DNA of 64,000 nt from JAJYKC01 sp963823105 (GTDB lineage: Bacteria; Acidobacteriota; Terriglobia; Bryobacterales; Bryobacteraceae), in assembly GCA_963823105.1 (NCBI GenBank), contig CAWGKC010000020.1, positions 1-64,000 of the forward strand, in the 5' to 3' direction. The translations under genes were made by a program, and so were the position numbers. Under the pieces are notes generated by a model. That model saw only the letters and a list, made by a program, of their open reading frames with translations, did not search any database and had not been told where the DNA came from. Position 1 is the stretch's first letter; every line of letters begins with the position of its first letter. Shown here in pieces: positions 54,058-62,283 of the stretch.

Positions 54058-54735
54058 TCAGGAGACTTCGGGCGGTTCTCCATACGCAAATTGGTCGAGG
54101 TGCAGAAGTTGCAACCCTCCCGAGTAGGTCCTCCGCCGCCAGGAACGCGGGTCCATCGTCGATGGCGTGCCGTCTAGAAACAATACCGGCACGGCGACAT
54201 CCATTTTGGCGGCAAGCGGCTCCTGCGCGCCTGTTGGGCGGCCTGTTTCCCATGTTCCATTTCGAGGTGAATCGGCGGTAACCTGTTCGGCTGGTTGGTG
54301 TTGCTGCGGGCCGTTGGCTTGCAGGAGAAGGCCCTGGGAGGGCAACTGCTCGATTTCCTCGCCGCGCCCAGCCTCGATTACATGATTCGTCCATTGGGTC
54401 AACGGCAAGCCGCGAAAGCTGATGCGTTCCTGAACGATCAACACGTCGCCTCCGAGCCCGGCTTTATTTTTTCGCAAATATCGCCGCTCTTCGACACGAA
54501 TTTCGCGATAGAACTCGTCCAGCGCCTGGCGCTTGGCGTTTTCTTCGATCGCCTTGGCTTTGTCGGCGAACATCCGTTGGGCGCTCTCCAACATGCCGCG
54601 TGCTTCCGCCGCCGCCGCCCGCTCCTTCGCCAGAGCGTTGCCCATGCGCGCTTCCATTAGCATCCAAACCAGCATCGAAGTGCCGATGGCCACGAAAAAC
54701 GGGAGAATGATCCAAAGTAACTCGTCCAACTGCAT
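54058..54735 (-). CDS. single-pass membrane protein with coiled coil, function unknown
   Basis: A 225-residue protein. ATG 54735 gives MQLDELLWIILPFFVAIGTS, a membrane helix at residues 5-25, followed by a long Ala/Glu coiled coil (KERAAAAEARGMLESAQRMF, KAKAIEENAKRQALDEFYRE) and a short beta part with RYLRKNKAGLGGDVLIVQER. The C-terminal ~90 residues are Gln/Pro-rich and disordered. An upstream start at 54789 is possible. The gene is 58 bases after the glycosyltransferase on the same strand. No family recognised. Confidence 0.65.
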   Translation of the reverse strand: MQLDELLWIILPFFVAIGTSMLVWMLMEARMGNALAKERAAAAEARGMLESAQRMFADKAKAIEENAKRQALDEFYREIRVEERRYLRKNKAGLGGDVLIVQERISFRGLPLTQWTNHVIEAGRGEEIEQLPSQGLLLQANGPQQHQPAEQVTADSPRNGTWETGRPTGAQEPLAAKMDVAVPVLFLDGTPSTMDPRSWRRRTYSGGLQLLHLDQFAYGEPPEVS

Positions 54736-54793
54736 TTCATTCGGTCTATCGGCATACGGCGGAAAAACCTTAATCCGCCCAAGCCGCACAGGC

Positions 54794-55714
54794 CTAAATG
54801 GATTCGCTTTGCGAGCCGTCTACCTTGCGGAAACTCACGACGGCGGCGAATCGTTTCCACCGGTATGCCGGATCGCGGAACCCCAGTAACGAGCCGAAAC
54901 ACGATAGGATCGCCCGGAGCCGGTATCCGATCCCCGCCGCCATGCCATCGTGTTTAGCGGCGAAAGTGGCGATGCCCGATACAAGGTCCGCCGACAACAG
55001 AGCGCGCGAGCCGGCGTCGAGCGGGGGCGCCGCGCCCTCGTGGCGCACTGCCCGCGCCGGACCCAGAACCAGGATCTTTTTTCCCGCCCGGCGGATCTGA
55101 TAGCTTAGCTCGGCGTCGGCCAGGAACTCGCCATAGCGTTCGTCGAAGTAGTTTAGTCCTTTAATGAAATACCTTCGGGCGAGAAGCGCGTCGAGCGACG
55201 CCCATTCGACGCTCACCGTCGCCGCCGGCGGATCGATTTCCTGCGGCGGGTCGGGAAGATCGCGCCTCCACGCGGCAAAAAGAGCGGACGCCGTCGGGAA
55301 CGGGAAACAGCGAATCGCCGCGGCGCCCTCCGGCGAGGTAACGAACGGACACACGGCGACGGCCTCGTTTTCCGCCTCCAGGCACGACGCCAGAAGAGGA
55401 ATCGCCTCGGGCGACATTTCCACCTCCGGCGACAGGAACAGCAGCAGTTCGCCCGCCGCGGTTCGCACGCCGATGTTGAGCGCCTTGGTCCTGCCGAAGT
55501 TGCGGGGCAGCCGCAGGAAAGTGGCATTGGGAAATTCCACGTCCAGCCTCGGGCTCTCGTCGGAAGACCCGTTGTCCACCACCAGCACTTCCATCCGTTC
55601 CCGTTCCCGCGAGACCTCGAGCGCCGCCAGACAGCGCCGGAGCGCGGCGGCGCGATTGTTTGAAATCACCAGCACCGAGACGCGCGGCGCGGCCGGCCCT
55701 TGAGCTTGTTCCAT
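54794..55714 (-). CDS. glycosyltransferase family 2 protein
   Basis: A 306-residue GT-A-fold enzyme: RVSVLVISNNRAAALRRCLA at the N-terminus, the nucleotide-binding motif VLVVDNGSSDESPRL, RNFGRTKALNIGVRTAAGEL and, in place of the DxD metal motif, LSPEVEMSPEA. The acceptor part has FDERYGEFLADAELSYQIRR, the ED-like motif of this family. It is typical of enzymes that add sugars to lipids, capsule or extracellular polymers. A lone gene, not part of a polysaccharide cluster here; its C-terminus (VVSFRKVDGSQSES) is basic and may sit near the membrane. Confidence 0.88.
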   Translation of the reverse strand: MEQAQGPAAPRVSVLVISNNRAAALRRCLAALEVSRERERMEVLVVDNGSSDESPRLDVEFPNATFLRLPRNFGRTKALNIGVRTAAGELLLFLSPEVEMSPEAIPLLASCLEAENEAVAVCPFVTSPEGAAAIRCFPFPTASALFAAWRRDLPDPPQEIDPPAATVSVEWASLDALLARRYFIKGLNYFDERYGEFLADAELSYQIRRAGKKILVLGPARAVRHEGAAPPLDAGSRALLSADLVSGIATFAAKHDGMAAGIGYRLRAILSCFGSLLGFRDPAYRWKRFAAVVSFRKVDGSQSESI

Positions 55715-56091
55715 GCGAAAGAAAAGGATACCGCACCGGACGAGAGCGAATGGTTACGAATGAGTCTTAAAACCACAACTCTGCTAAATGGCAAAGCTAT
55801 GGCTTATTCTTGGTTTTCCTGGGTTACGATGTGAACGATGCCATTGGCGTCACCGCTCCAGCAACCGGCGGTTCCTAAACGCTTGCCGACTACACGCGGG
55901 CTACCCGCGCGCCGATTCCCACTTTGTGCAGTTTCAAGGAGCCGGCGCGCCGTCCACGTGCGCGTGACGAGCGGATTGGCTCCGATTGCGACGCTCGCGC
56001 CTCCGTCTCACAAAGGGTCCAATTTGAAATGTTAATCATACGAGGTTGAGCGGTTGCCCACGACACTTGGGCTATGCTACAAACGAAACGC
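55715..56091. other. intergenic, left edge of accessory patch
   Basis: This 377-base stretch between the glycosyltransferase and the small-gene patch has no supportable gene. A 65-codon frame at 55838-56035 is Arg/Pro/Ala-rich with no family pattern. The first 100 bases are clearly more AT-rich than the neighbouring core genes. Confidence 0.4.
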
Positions 56092-56298
56092 ATGGACAAG
56101 ACCATCCGCAAGTACACCGACTTCGATGAGATGAAGGCCGACGAGTATCGGTACTGGCAGAGCCGTCCCGTGCATGAGCGGATGGACGCGGTTGAGGAAA
56201 TGATCCAGACCGCCTACGCACTCAAAGGTTGGGAGATCGAGCCGGATGTACCAAGACTACAAAGACCTTTTGTCCGCCTTCCATGCCCATGGCGTTAG
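56092..56298 (+). CDS. small protein paired with a nucleotidyltransferase-like gene
   Basis: A 68-residue basic/acidic helical protein (DKTIRKYTDFDEMKADEYRY, HERMDAVEEMIQTAYALKGW) ending in a basic tail (QRPFVRLPCPWR). ATG 56092 is chosen; an in-frame ATG at 56074 is possible. The gene overlaps the nucleotidyltransferase-like gene by 53 bases in another frame. I recognise this pair as recurring in acidobacterial and related genomes, but no function is established. It could be a partner protein of a two-gene toxin-antitoxin-like unit. Confidence 0.7.
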   Translation: MDKTIRKYTDFDEMKADEYRYWQSRPVHERMDAVEEMIQTAYALKGWEIEPDVPRLQRPFVRLPCPWR

Positions 56299-56752
56299 AT
56301 ACCTCGTTGTGGGTGGATATGCCGTTATCTTTCACTCACAGCCCCGCTTTACGAAGGACATCGACCTTTTCATAAAAGCAGACCCCGCGAACGCGCAAGC
56401 GACCTACGCCGCGCTCGCCGAGTTTGGCGCAACGCTCCAAGGCATTCGCCCGGAAGACTTCGCAGAGCGCGGCAGCTTCTTTCGTTTCGGACGTGACCCG
56501 CGCGGCTTCGATATTCTTCCCGACATCCCCGGCGTCGATTTTGACGCCGCATGGGAACGACGGGTTGAAGGCGTGATTGACGCGAAAACCGGCCTCAAGG
56601 CGTTCTTTATTTCGAAGGACGATCTTATTGCCGGGAAACTCGCTTCCGGTCGAACCCGCGACCTTGCCGATGTTGAGGACATCCGCAAGGCGGCAGAGAG
56701 CCAACGGCCAGAGGCAAAAAAAAGGCCCCCGGAACCGGCCGGCCCTAACTGA
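56246..56752 (+). CDS. nucleotidyltransferase-like protein (DUF6036/AbiEii-type fold)
   Basis: A 168-residue protein with the small nucleotidyltransferase core: VRYLVVGGYAVIFHSQPRFT, then KDIDLFIKADPANAQATYAA, where G-G-Y-A and D-x-D are the nucleotide and metal positions. The rest includes GFDILPDIPGVDFDAAWE and a C-terminal KDDLIAGKLASGRTRDLADV, a motif typical of DUF6036/nucleotidyl transferase AbiEii-like proteins. Related proteins act as toxins or antitoxins that modify tRNA or partner proteins. The C-terminal ~15 residues are Pro/Lys-rich. It is followed 8 bases later by the first hairpin element and then by a terminator. Confidence 0.8.
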   Translation: MYQDYKDLLSAFHAHGVRYLVVGGYAVIFHSQPRFTKDIDLFIKADPANAQATYAALAEFGATLQGIRPEDFAERGSFFRFGRDPRGFDILPDIPGVDFDAAWERRVEGVIDAKTGLKAFFISKDDLIAGKLASGRTRDLADVEDIRKAAESQRPEAKKRPPEPAGPN

Positions 56753-56759
56753 CGGCCCA

Positions 56760-56786
56760 CGTTCCAAAGAGGGTAAGTCTTGCGAC
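56760..56786 (+). repeat. hairpin repeat, copy 1
   Basis: Reads CGTTCC-N4-A-GGGTAAG-TCTTG-CGAC. The AAGA/TCTT arms pair around the GGGTAAG loop; the outer arms pair only in part. It lies 8 bases after the stop of the nucleotidyltransferase gene. See the related copies at 57010, 57317 and 57992. Confidence 0.55.
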
Positions 56787-56788
56787 AT

Positions 56789-56823
56789 CCCCGGCGTTAA
56801 CCAGAAAACGCGGGGAGCTTTTT
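56789..56823 (+). terminator. rho-independent terminator after the nucleotidyltransferase gene
   Basis: CCCCGGCGTT (56789-56798) pairs with AACGCGGGG (56807-56815) with one bulged G and an 8-base loop, followed by AGCTTTTT. It ends the nucleotidyltransferase transcript about 36 bases after its stop codon. Confidence 0.75.
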
Positions 56824-56872
56824 ACTTTCATCCATTCATGCTATGAGCCTTCCCTTTAACGGAGGCATAAGC

Positions 56873-57025
56873 ATGACGCGCCCTTATCGAATTTCCGAGG
56901 AAGCCCGCCGCGAACGAGCAGAGCGCATGAAGCGGTTGCACGCTGACCCTGAGTTTGAACAAAAACGTATCGTCGCAATCGGGAACAGATTATCTCCGAA
57001 AAAATCGATGTTCCAGAATGGGTAA
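56873..57025 (+). CDS. small basic/acidic helical protein, unknown function
   Basis: A 50-residue protein from ATG 56873 with GGAGG 8 bases upstream. Sequence TRPYRISEEARRERAERMKR, then LHADPEFEQKRIVAIGNRLS, almost wholly helical and highly charged. It resembles short DNA-binding or phage-type helical proteins, but no family is recognised. The stop codon (TAA in GGGTAAG) lies inside the loop of hairpin repeat copy 2, so the repeat supplies the last codons. Confidence 0.55.
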   Translation: MTRPYRISEEARRERAERMKRLHADPEFEQKRIVAIGNRLSPKKSMFQNG

Positions 57026-57038
57026 GTGCCGGGATTCC
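57010..57038 (+). repeat. hairpin repeat, copy 2
   Basis: GTTCCAGAAT-GGGTAAG-TGCCGGGATTCC. First 17 bases are identical to copy 3. The GGGTAAG core carries the stop codon of the 50-residue ORF. Confidence 0.55.
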
Positions 57039-57091
57039 ACCTCTGCCTTGATGTTTTTGCCTTTTTAACCTTCTTCGGGTAAGGTCTGCCC

Positions 57092-57304
57092 ATGACACAG
57101 ACGACCATCGACAACACGCTGTTTTTGGAAGTCCTGAGAAAAAGTCAGGCTGATGTCTCGCCTATACGCGAAGACCGCGGCCAGCAGCTTATCTCTCTCC
57201 CCGTGCAGATACACAATTTGCAAGGCGATCTTTTGCGCCTCGGCAAAAATGTGATGCACCGGCTGGACCGCATCGAACTCCTCCTTGAATCGACGGACGC
57301 CTGA
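57092..57304 (+). CDS. small helical protein, unknown function
   Basis: A 70-residue protein (TQTTIDNTLFLEVLRKSQAD, DRGQQLISLPVQIHNLQGDL, NVMHRLDRIELLLES), alpha-helical with heptad-like Leu spacing. The ribosome site AAGG lies in a fifth, partial GGGTAAGG motif at 57077-57084. No family recognised. The gene is followed after 12 bases by hairpin repeat copy 3. Confidence 0.55.
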   Translation: MTQTTIDNTLFLEVLRKSQADVSPIREDRGQQLISLPVQIHNLQGDLLRLGKNVMHRLDRIELLLESTDA

Positions 57305-57316
57305 GCAAAAACCCAA

Positions 57317-57345
57317 CGTTCCAGAATGGGTAAGTTTTGGGAACG
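57317..57345 (+). repeat. hairpin repeat, copy 3 (best inverted repeat)
   Basis: CGTTCC-AGAAT-GGGTAAG-TTTTG-GGAACG. The outer arms CGTTCC/GGAACG are a perfect 6-bp inverted repeat around the shared GGGTAAG core. It lies 12 bases after the stop of the 70-residue ORF. Confidence 0.6.
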
Positions 57346-57537
57346 GCAGGCCATGGACGCGACCCGGAGAAGACTCCTGCCTATGGCCCTCCGCCGTTTC
57401 CTCAGCCAGTAGCGGAGCATCGAAGAAATGTATCGTTGGTCGGGAGTGCGCCTATTAGCAAATTTCTGGTTACCCTGTCGTTCCTCTTCGTCGGTGCGGT
57501 TTGTCCGTAAAGCAACAGCAAAGCAGTCGCAAGCGGG

Positions 57538-57963
57538 ATGGTCGTATCCATCGGCACGGGATCGCCACGGCAGGTATCGCATTTTACAAATGTTCCGAAG
57601 AAACAGATCGACCTTCCCACGGCGCGCATTCGCTACGCGCAGAGCCTTGAAGCGATGTTCCGCGCTTCTGCCAGCATCAAATGGGACAACATTTCGACAC
57701 TAAGCTTAAGAGGCTTGCAGAGGATTGAACTGCTCCCCTATTCCAACGAAGAGCAGAAAGTAATCGACCGCATCGGTTTGGGCTGCATCGAGAGGACTGC
57801 TTGCACCGTGCGAAAGGCATCATTCACCTTTTCCGACAAAACCGTCGCAAACGTGTTTATCGATTTAAACTCGTTCGACGAGACGCCGCGGTTCGCAGTT
57901 CGCGACGCCGATCGGTTATATGATCTCGCGGACTATACAACGAAGGCTGTAACGATCAGATAG
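57538..57963 (+). pseudogene. patatin-like phospholipase fragment
   Basis: A 141-codon frame beginning MVVSIGTGSPRQVSHFTNVP. The VVSIGTG strand-loop is characteristic of the C-terminal half of patatin-like phospholipases, where it follows the catalytic Ser domain, and the following RIRYAQSLEAMFRASASIKW and DRLYDLADYTTKA fit that region. The N-terminal half with the GxSxG nucleophile and the oxyanion loop is absent: the frame has a TAA at 57508 and the upstream bases read in no consistent frame. Bases 57346-57537 hold nothing else. It is probably a truncated gene. Family assignment is moderate to low. Confidence 0.45.
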
Positions 57964-58376
57964 CTCTCACAGCGGCCCGGAAGCATCCCGTGTTCCGCAA
58001 AGGGTAGGTTTTGCAACGCTCGGCGAGGCCAATGAAATCAGCCCTTTCAGAGCCTCACAATTAAGTCTCAAATCCGAACGCACGTCGTCGAGTTGGGCCA
58101 CGAGGGGCTCATCATCGGGGCTAAGCAGGCTGCGCGGTCGCGATCCCGCCGAAAATCGCAAATCTCCGTCTCAATAAAAAGGCTGCGATTTCGGCTCTGA
58201 CAGCGGCGCCGGGCCGTCAACACCGCGCAACCTTACCGGCATGAGTTCGGGATGCATCCGCTGTGGCGGTGCAGGGTTTGCCGATCGCACCCAACCAGCA
58301 AATCTGCTGTTTCGCAAGCAGCTGGACTGACCTCCGGCGGTGGAGACATGCATTCGCGGCAAAGATACGGTATTAG
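57964..58376. other. intergenic region with an 11-bp inverted repeat
   Basis: This 413-base stretch contains hairpin repeat copy 4 (57992-58017) and a second, unrelated inverted repeat: CCGAAAATCGCA (58149-58160) and TGCGATTTCGG (58184-58194), 11 paired bases with one bulge and a 23-base loop. No T-tract follows on either strand. A 64-codon minus-strand frame (57967-58161) has some protein-like character, but no family match. The region lies downstream of the PLP decarboxylase gene (minus strand). Confidence 0.4.
57992..58017 (+). repeat. hairpin repeat, copy 4
   Basis: GTTCC-GCAAA-GGGTAGG-TTTTGC-AAC. GCAAA pairs with TTTGC and GTT with AAC, flanking the GGGTARG core. It lies 28 bases after the stop of the patatin-like fragment. 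Confidence 0.5.
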
Positions 58377-59792
58377 TCACAACGATCGCGCGGCGTCGAG
58401 GGCGGCCACCAACGCCTCCACATCGTCTTCGGTGGTTAGAAAATTTGTGATGCAAGCCCGTAGCGCCGCCGTCTTACCCGCGAGCACGGTTGTCGAAATC
58501 CAGGCCGCGCCGGAGGAGACCACGCGCATGGCGATGGCGGAGGGATCGGCGCCGCCGGGATCGTTGAAGCAAACCACCGGCAGCGGCGTGACGTTTTCTA
58601 TTCGCCAACTTCCGTCCGCGCTCAGGCGTTCCCGCAACCGTTCTCCCATGCGCGTCTGCCGGCGGATCGCTTCCGCGTAACCCTCCCAGCCCGCGGCGAG
58701 CAATGCCAGGAAAACTTTAGCGCCGGTGAATCGCCGCGACCATTGCATCGAATGTAGATGCGGATCGACGACGTCCAGACCCTTCGCCTCGCGCGGCATA
58801 TAGGACGTTTCGGTGCGGAAAGTCCGGTCCAGACTCCCTTCTCGCCGCGTCAGGAAAATGCCCGCGCCCATGGGCACGCTCAACCATTTGTGCGCGTCGA
58901 AGGTGATGGAATCGGCGCGTTCGATGCCCGCGAGTAGCGGGCGCAGTTCCGGCACGAACGCCGCCCCGCCGCCCCACGCGGCGTCGGTGTGAAACCAGAT
59001 CCGTTCCCTCTCCGCGATGGCCGCGCATTCCGCCAACGGGTCGATGACGCCGGCGTTGGTCGTTCCCGCCGTCGCCACCACGAGAAACGGCGCGTCGCCC
59101 GCGGCGCGATCCCGCTCGATCGCGGCGGCGAGCGCTTCCGGTTTCATCTTCAGCCCGCCGTCCACCTCGATTTCGCGCACCGCGGCAGTTCCAATGCCGC
59201 ATAGCCGCGCCGCTTTCAGCAAGGAATGATGGCTCTCGGCCGAGACGTACATCACAGGCTGGGCGGGCAGCGCCCGAACGCCGCCGCGCGGGAAATCCGG
59301 AAAAGCTTCGGTGAGTGCCGCCAGCACGGCCGTATGGTTGGCCTCCGCGCCGCCGGAGCAGAACGTTCCGTCGGTGCGCGCCGGATCGTAGCCGAATCGT
59401 CCGCCGAACGCCCGAATTAAGTGGTTCTCCACTTCGATCGCCAGCGGGCTGTGGCTCCAGGCGGCCATTTGCGGATTGAAAGCCGCCACCAGCGCGTCGG
59501 CGGCGATGCCCATCGTCGCCGGGGCCGGATTGAATAGGCCGAAATAGCGCCGGTGGGGAGTGTGCGTCTGGTATTTCGCCAGCCCCTCGCTCAGAAACCG
59601 CAACGCCGCCAGCGGCTCCATCGGCCGCTCGAAATCGCAACCGGCGAGCAGATCGCGGAGCTTCCGCGGATTCAATTCCGGAGTGACGCCGCCTTCGTCG
59701 ACGGTCGTGATGTAGCGCTCCACAACCGCCGCTACTTCCTCCCAGATCGCTGCCCGCTCGATGGCGCCGAAGCGCAGCCGGTCTCCGCTCAA
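58377..59792 (-). CDS. PLP-dependent amino-acid decarboxylase (group II)
   Basis: A 471-residue enzyme of the aromatic-L-amino-acid/glutamate decarboxylase family. The PLP Lys is in FDAHKWLSVPMGAG, preceded by WFHTDAAWGGGAAF and VVATAGTTNAGVIDPL, all family blocks; GTFCSGGAEANHTAVLA binds the phosphate. The TTG start at 59792 overlaps the TGA of the upstream M1 peptidase gene (TTGA), so translation is coupled. The frame is open further upstream only as an antisense-like extension within the peptidase gene. Substrate cannot be fixed: these enzymes act on Tyr, Trp, Asp or Glu. Cytoplasmic, no signal. Confidence 0.9.
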   Translation of the reverse strand: MSGDRLRFGAIERAAIWEEVAAVVERYITTVDEGGVTPELNPRKLRDLLAGCDFERPMEPLAALRFLSEGLAKYQTHTPHRRYFGLFNPAPATMGIAADALVAAFNPQMAAWSHSPLAIEVENHLIRAFGGRFGYDPARTDGTFCSGGAEANHTAVLAALTEAFPDFPRGGVRALPAQPVMYVSAESHHSLLKAARLCGIGTAAVREIEVDGGLKMKPEALAAAIERDRAAGDAPFLVVATAGTTNAGVIDPLAECAAIAERERIWFHTDAAWGGGAAFVPELRPLLAGIERADSITFDAHKWLSVPMGAGIFLTRREGSLDRTFRTETSYMPREAKGLDVVDPHLHSMQWSRRFTGAKVFLALLAAGWEGYAEAIRRQTRMGERLRERLSADGSWRIENVTPLPVVCFNDPGGADPSAIAMRVVSSGAAWISTTVLAGKTAALRACITNFLTTEDDVEALVAALDAARSL

Positions 59793-62140
59793 CGCTCGTT
59801 CTCCACGCTCGCCAGCCAACCCGGATCGATCCGCGCCCGCGCGCCGCTTCCGTGCGCCGGGAACGACAATTCCGACGGGTCCCTCCCCGTCTCGATCCAG
59901 TGCAAAGTCCGCTTGCCCGCGCCGTCGTCGATGTCGAGCGGAACCCAGGCGCTGAAATCCGGCTCCGCCGGCCGTTGCTCCACGCGCACCGTCAATCGGG
60001 TTCCCCGGACTCGCGAACGGAGCGTCAGCGCGGGAATCCCCGTTCCATAAACCCAATTATCGAAGAAGCTCTCCAGCGCCGGGTCGGGCTCTCCCGGAGG
60101 AGCGAACTCGCGGCATAGCGCGCGGAACTCTTCGTTGGTCAGCGGCGTCTTCCGGTAACGCTCGCAGGCCGCCCGCAGCATCGCCAGAAATCGCGCGTCG
60201 CCCAGCCGCCGCCGCAGCATGTGAATGATCCAAGATCCTTTTTCATACGTGATCACGCGCCACGCCTCCGGCGCTTGAGAGGTGCGCAACCGCGTTCCCC
60301 ACACGATCGGCCCGGCCGATTCCAGCGTCAGGCCTCTCTCGTCCGGCTTCAGCAGATCCTTCTTGTAGCTCTCCAAAACCTCTTCCACCGCCTTCGCGCC
60401 TTTGCGCTTTTCCAGATACAGCAGCGCCGAGTAATTGGCCAGCGACTCCATCAGCCAATCGTCTTCCGCTCCGCCGGGAATCACCAGATTACCCCACCAT
60501 TGATGGGCGATCTCATGCGCCTCCAGCAGATCGGAATAGAACGTCCGCTGTTCTTTGCTCCGCATCGCCTCCGGCCGCTGCGACGGATCCAGATACGCCA
60601 ACGTCGACAAATACACCAATCCCGGAAATCCTTGGCCGAAAGTGCCGGGGATCGGCGAAATGACGATCGATTGGATCGCGGGCGGCCCGAATTCGGAGAC
60701 CATAAACAGGAATGTCGCGGCCGTGCCATTGGCCAGCTCCAGCAGATTGTCCCGATTCGCCGTAAATTCGCCCGGCGCCAGGTCCCGCCCGGAGAGGATT
60801 TTCGGGGCGGCGACCGAAACGGATTCCTTCACGCTGGAGCTGGGCCGGTTGGCGCAGATCTCGAACGTGAAAGGGCCGTGTTTCGTTTTTACCCGCTCGT
60901 ATTCGCCCAAATTGAATCCGGCGAAGCGAATAGGCGCCGACGTCGTGCTCCGGCTGATCCGCCACGCTCCCTCGGTCCTCGTTTCGACCGTTTCGCCTGT
61001 GCTCACCAGCGTGAGATTCTTCGGATAGCGGAACGTCATGTCGAAAAGCGATGGCGTGAAATCGTTCTGCGGATACCACGTTCCGCGCGCGGAAACGAAG
61101 TACACTCCATCTCCGGTGCGCGTGACGACATCGCCCCGATGGTGGAATTCCAACTCGTGTTCGCCGGGCGAGACGGCGACTTCGGGCACTACCAGGAACT
61201 GGCCTTCGTCCTGAAATTGCGCGAGCAAGCCCGTCGGCGGCGGAGGATCGAACACTTCCATCGGGTGGCCGTCGAGCGAGGCGCTGGCGACGCGCATCCG
61301 CGAAGACACCGTGAAAGGAATCGCGCCGGAAAGGACTCCCTCGGTATGGATCGCGATTCGCGTCGTGACGTTCATGGAGAGATCGGGATCGACTTCGGCG
61401 TCGATGCGATACCCCTTCGTAAGCAGAGTCTCCGATTCGCTCTCCGCGGCCGCCGCCCGGCGCTCGCGAAACGACGTCCACACATCGAAAAAGCTGTGGC
61501 CGTCGCGCACCGCGATCTGTCCCATCGAAATTCGCGCCGAGGCTCCGTCGCGGATCGCGTCGAAGGTCCCGAGTGCGGAGCCTTGCGTGGCGACGAGGAA
61601 TACTCCCCGCTTCCGGTCGCCGGAAAGCAGATCGTAAACCAGACGCACCTGGAAGTTTTCATAGGCGCCGCGAAGCGCCGGCGTGGCCCGCTCCGCCAAC
61701 GCCGCGCTCACCTCATCGCTCGCCGCCGCCGCGCCGGAGTCCGTCAACGCTTTGGCGATCTCCTCCGCCGTGTTATCGCTGAACGCCATCAGAGCCGAAC
61801 GGAAATGCGCGTCCAGATTGGGCGCGCCCGTGAAATGGACCAGCGAGAGCCGCTCCGCGCGATTGGGCGGAAGCAGCAGCATCTCGGCGTCTCCGCCAGC
61901 GGCGTCCGCCGCGAAATAGGCCCCCGGCCGCAGCCCGTTCACCGGTTTGGCGAGAATCAGAAACCCGGCGTTCAGATATAGGCGCAGATCGCCCTTCGCC
62001 AGGCGCAGTTCGCGGACCCGGTAACAGGCGCCGGGGTCGAGCGAGGATTCCTGAAGCTGCCGCGCCAGATCGTGGGCGCGATTGTCGAGCGCCGGCGCCG
62101 GCAGCGCCGCCAGCATCGCGATAAAAAGAACGCGCCGCAC
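59789..62140 (-). CDS. M1 family metallopeptidase with long N-terminal domain, lacks GAMEN
   Basis: A 783-residue exported protein (signal MRRVLFIAMLAALPAPALD). The zinc motif is HEIAHQWWGN, with the third ligand 23 residues after the first His in WLMESLANY: a correct HExxH-18-E arrangement. The GAMEN exopeptidase motif is replaced by SPIPGTFGQGFPGLVYLS, so aminopeptidase specificity is uncertain. The first ~250 residues are a separate beta-rich domain (LYLNAGFLILAKPVNGLRPG, VTTRIAIHTEGVLSGAIPF-like). This architecture occurs in M1-like proteins of Acidobacteriota. Its stop overlaps the start of the PLP decarboxylase gene. Confidence 0.9.
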   Translation of the reverse strand: MRRVLFIAMLAALPAPALDNRAHDLARQLQESSLDPGACYRVRELRLAKGDLRLYLNAGFLILAKPVNGLRPGAYFAADAAGGDAEMLLLPPNRAERLSLVHFTGAPNLDAHFRSALMAFSDNTAEEIAKALTDSGAAAASDEVSAALAERATPALRGAYENFQVRLVYDLLSGDRKRGVFLVATQGSALGTFDAIRDGASARISMGQIAVRDGHSFFDVWTSFRERRAAAAESESETLLTKGYRIDAEVDPDLSMNVTTRIAIHTEGVLSGAIPFTVSSRMRVASASLDGHPMEVFDPPPPTGLLAQFQDEGQFLVVPEVAVSPGEHELEFHHRGDVVTRTGDGVYFVSARGTWYPQNDFTPSLFDMTFRYPKNLTLVSTGETVETRTEGAWRISRSTTSAPIRFAGFNLGEYERVKTKHGPFTFEICANRPSSSVKESVSVAAPKILSGRDLAPGEFTANRDNLLELANGTAATFLFMVSEFGPPAIQSIVISPIPGTFGQGFPGLVYLSTLAYLDPSQRPEAMRSKEQRTFYSDLLEAHEIAHQWWGNLVIPGGAEDDWLMESLANYSALLYLEKRKGAKAVEEVLESYKKDLLKPDERGLTLESAGPIVWGTRLRTSQAPEAWRVITYEKGSWIIHMLRRRLGDARFLAMLRAACERYRKTPLTNEEFRALCREFAPPGEPDPALESFFDNWVYGTGIPALTLRSRVRGTRLTVRVEQRPAEPDFSAWVPLDIDDGAGKRTLHWIETGRDPSELSFPAHGSGARARIDPGWLASVENER

Positions 62141-62283
62141 GGTCCTTTCAGTTTAATGCCGCGGGGCGTCTCGCGGTGCTGGGTAGTGCCTGGAAAGTGC
62201 GTCGATCCAACAATCAGAAATGCTTGAAACCGACCCTGCGACGACCAACGTCAAAACCCTTCAGTCTGTCAAGGGGGTAATCT

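Noticed and set aside
56760..58017. Classical integron attC sites
   Set aside because: A copy-3-like ACCCAAC just upstream of 57317 fits the RYYYAAC end, but no matching GTTRRRY end is found at a usual distance, and other copies lack it. The array is reported as a different hairpin family.
60221..61981. 586-codon plus-strand frame within the second M1 gene
   Set aside because: Composition is dominated by Arg, Gln and His, as expected for the antisense of this gene. No recognisable protein pattern.
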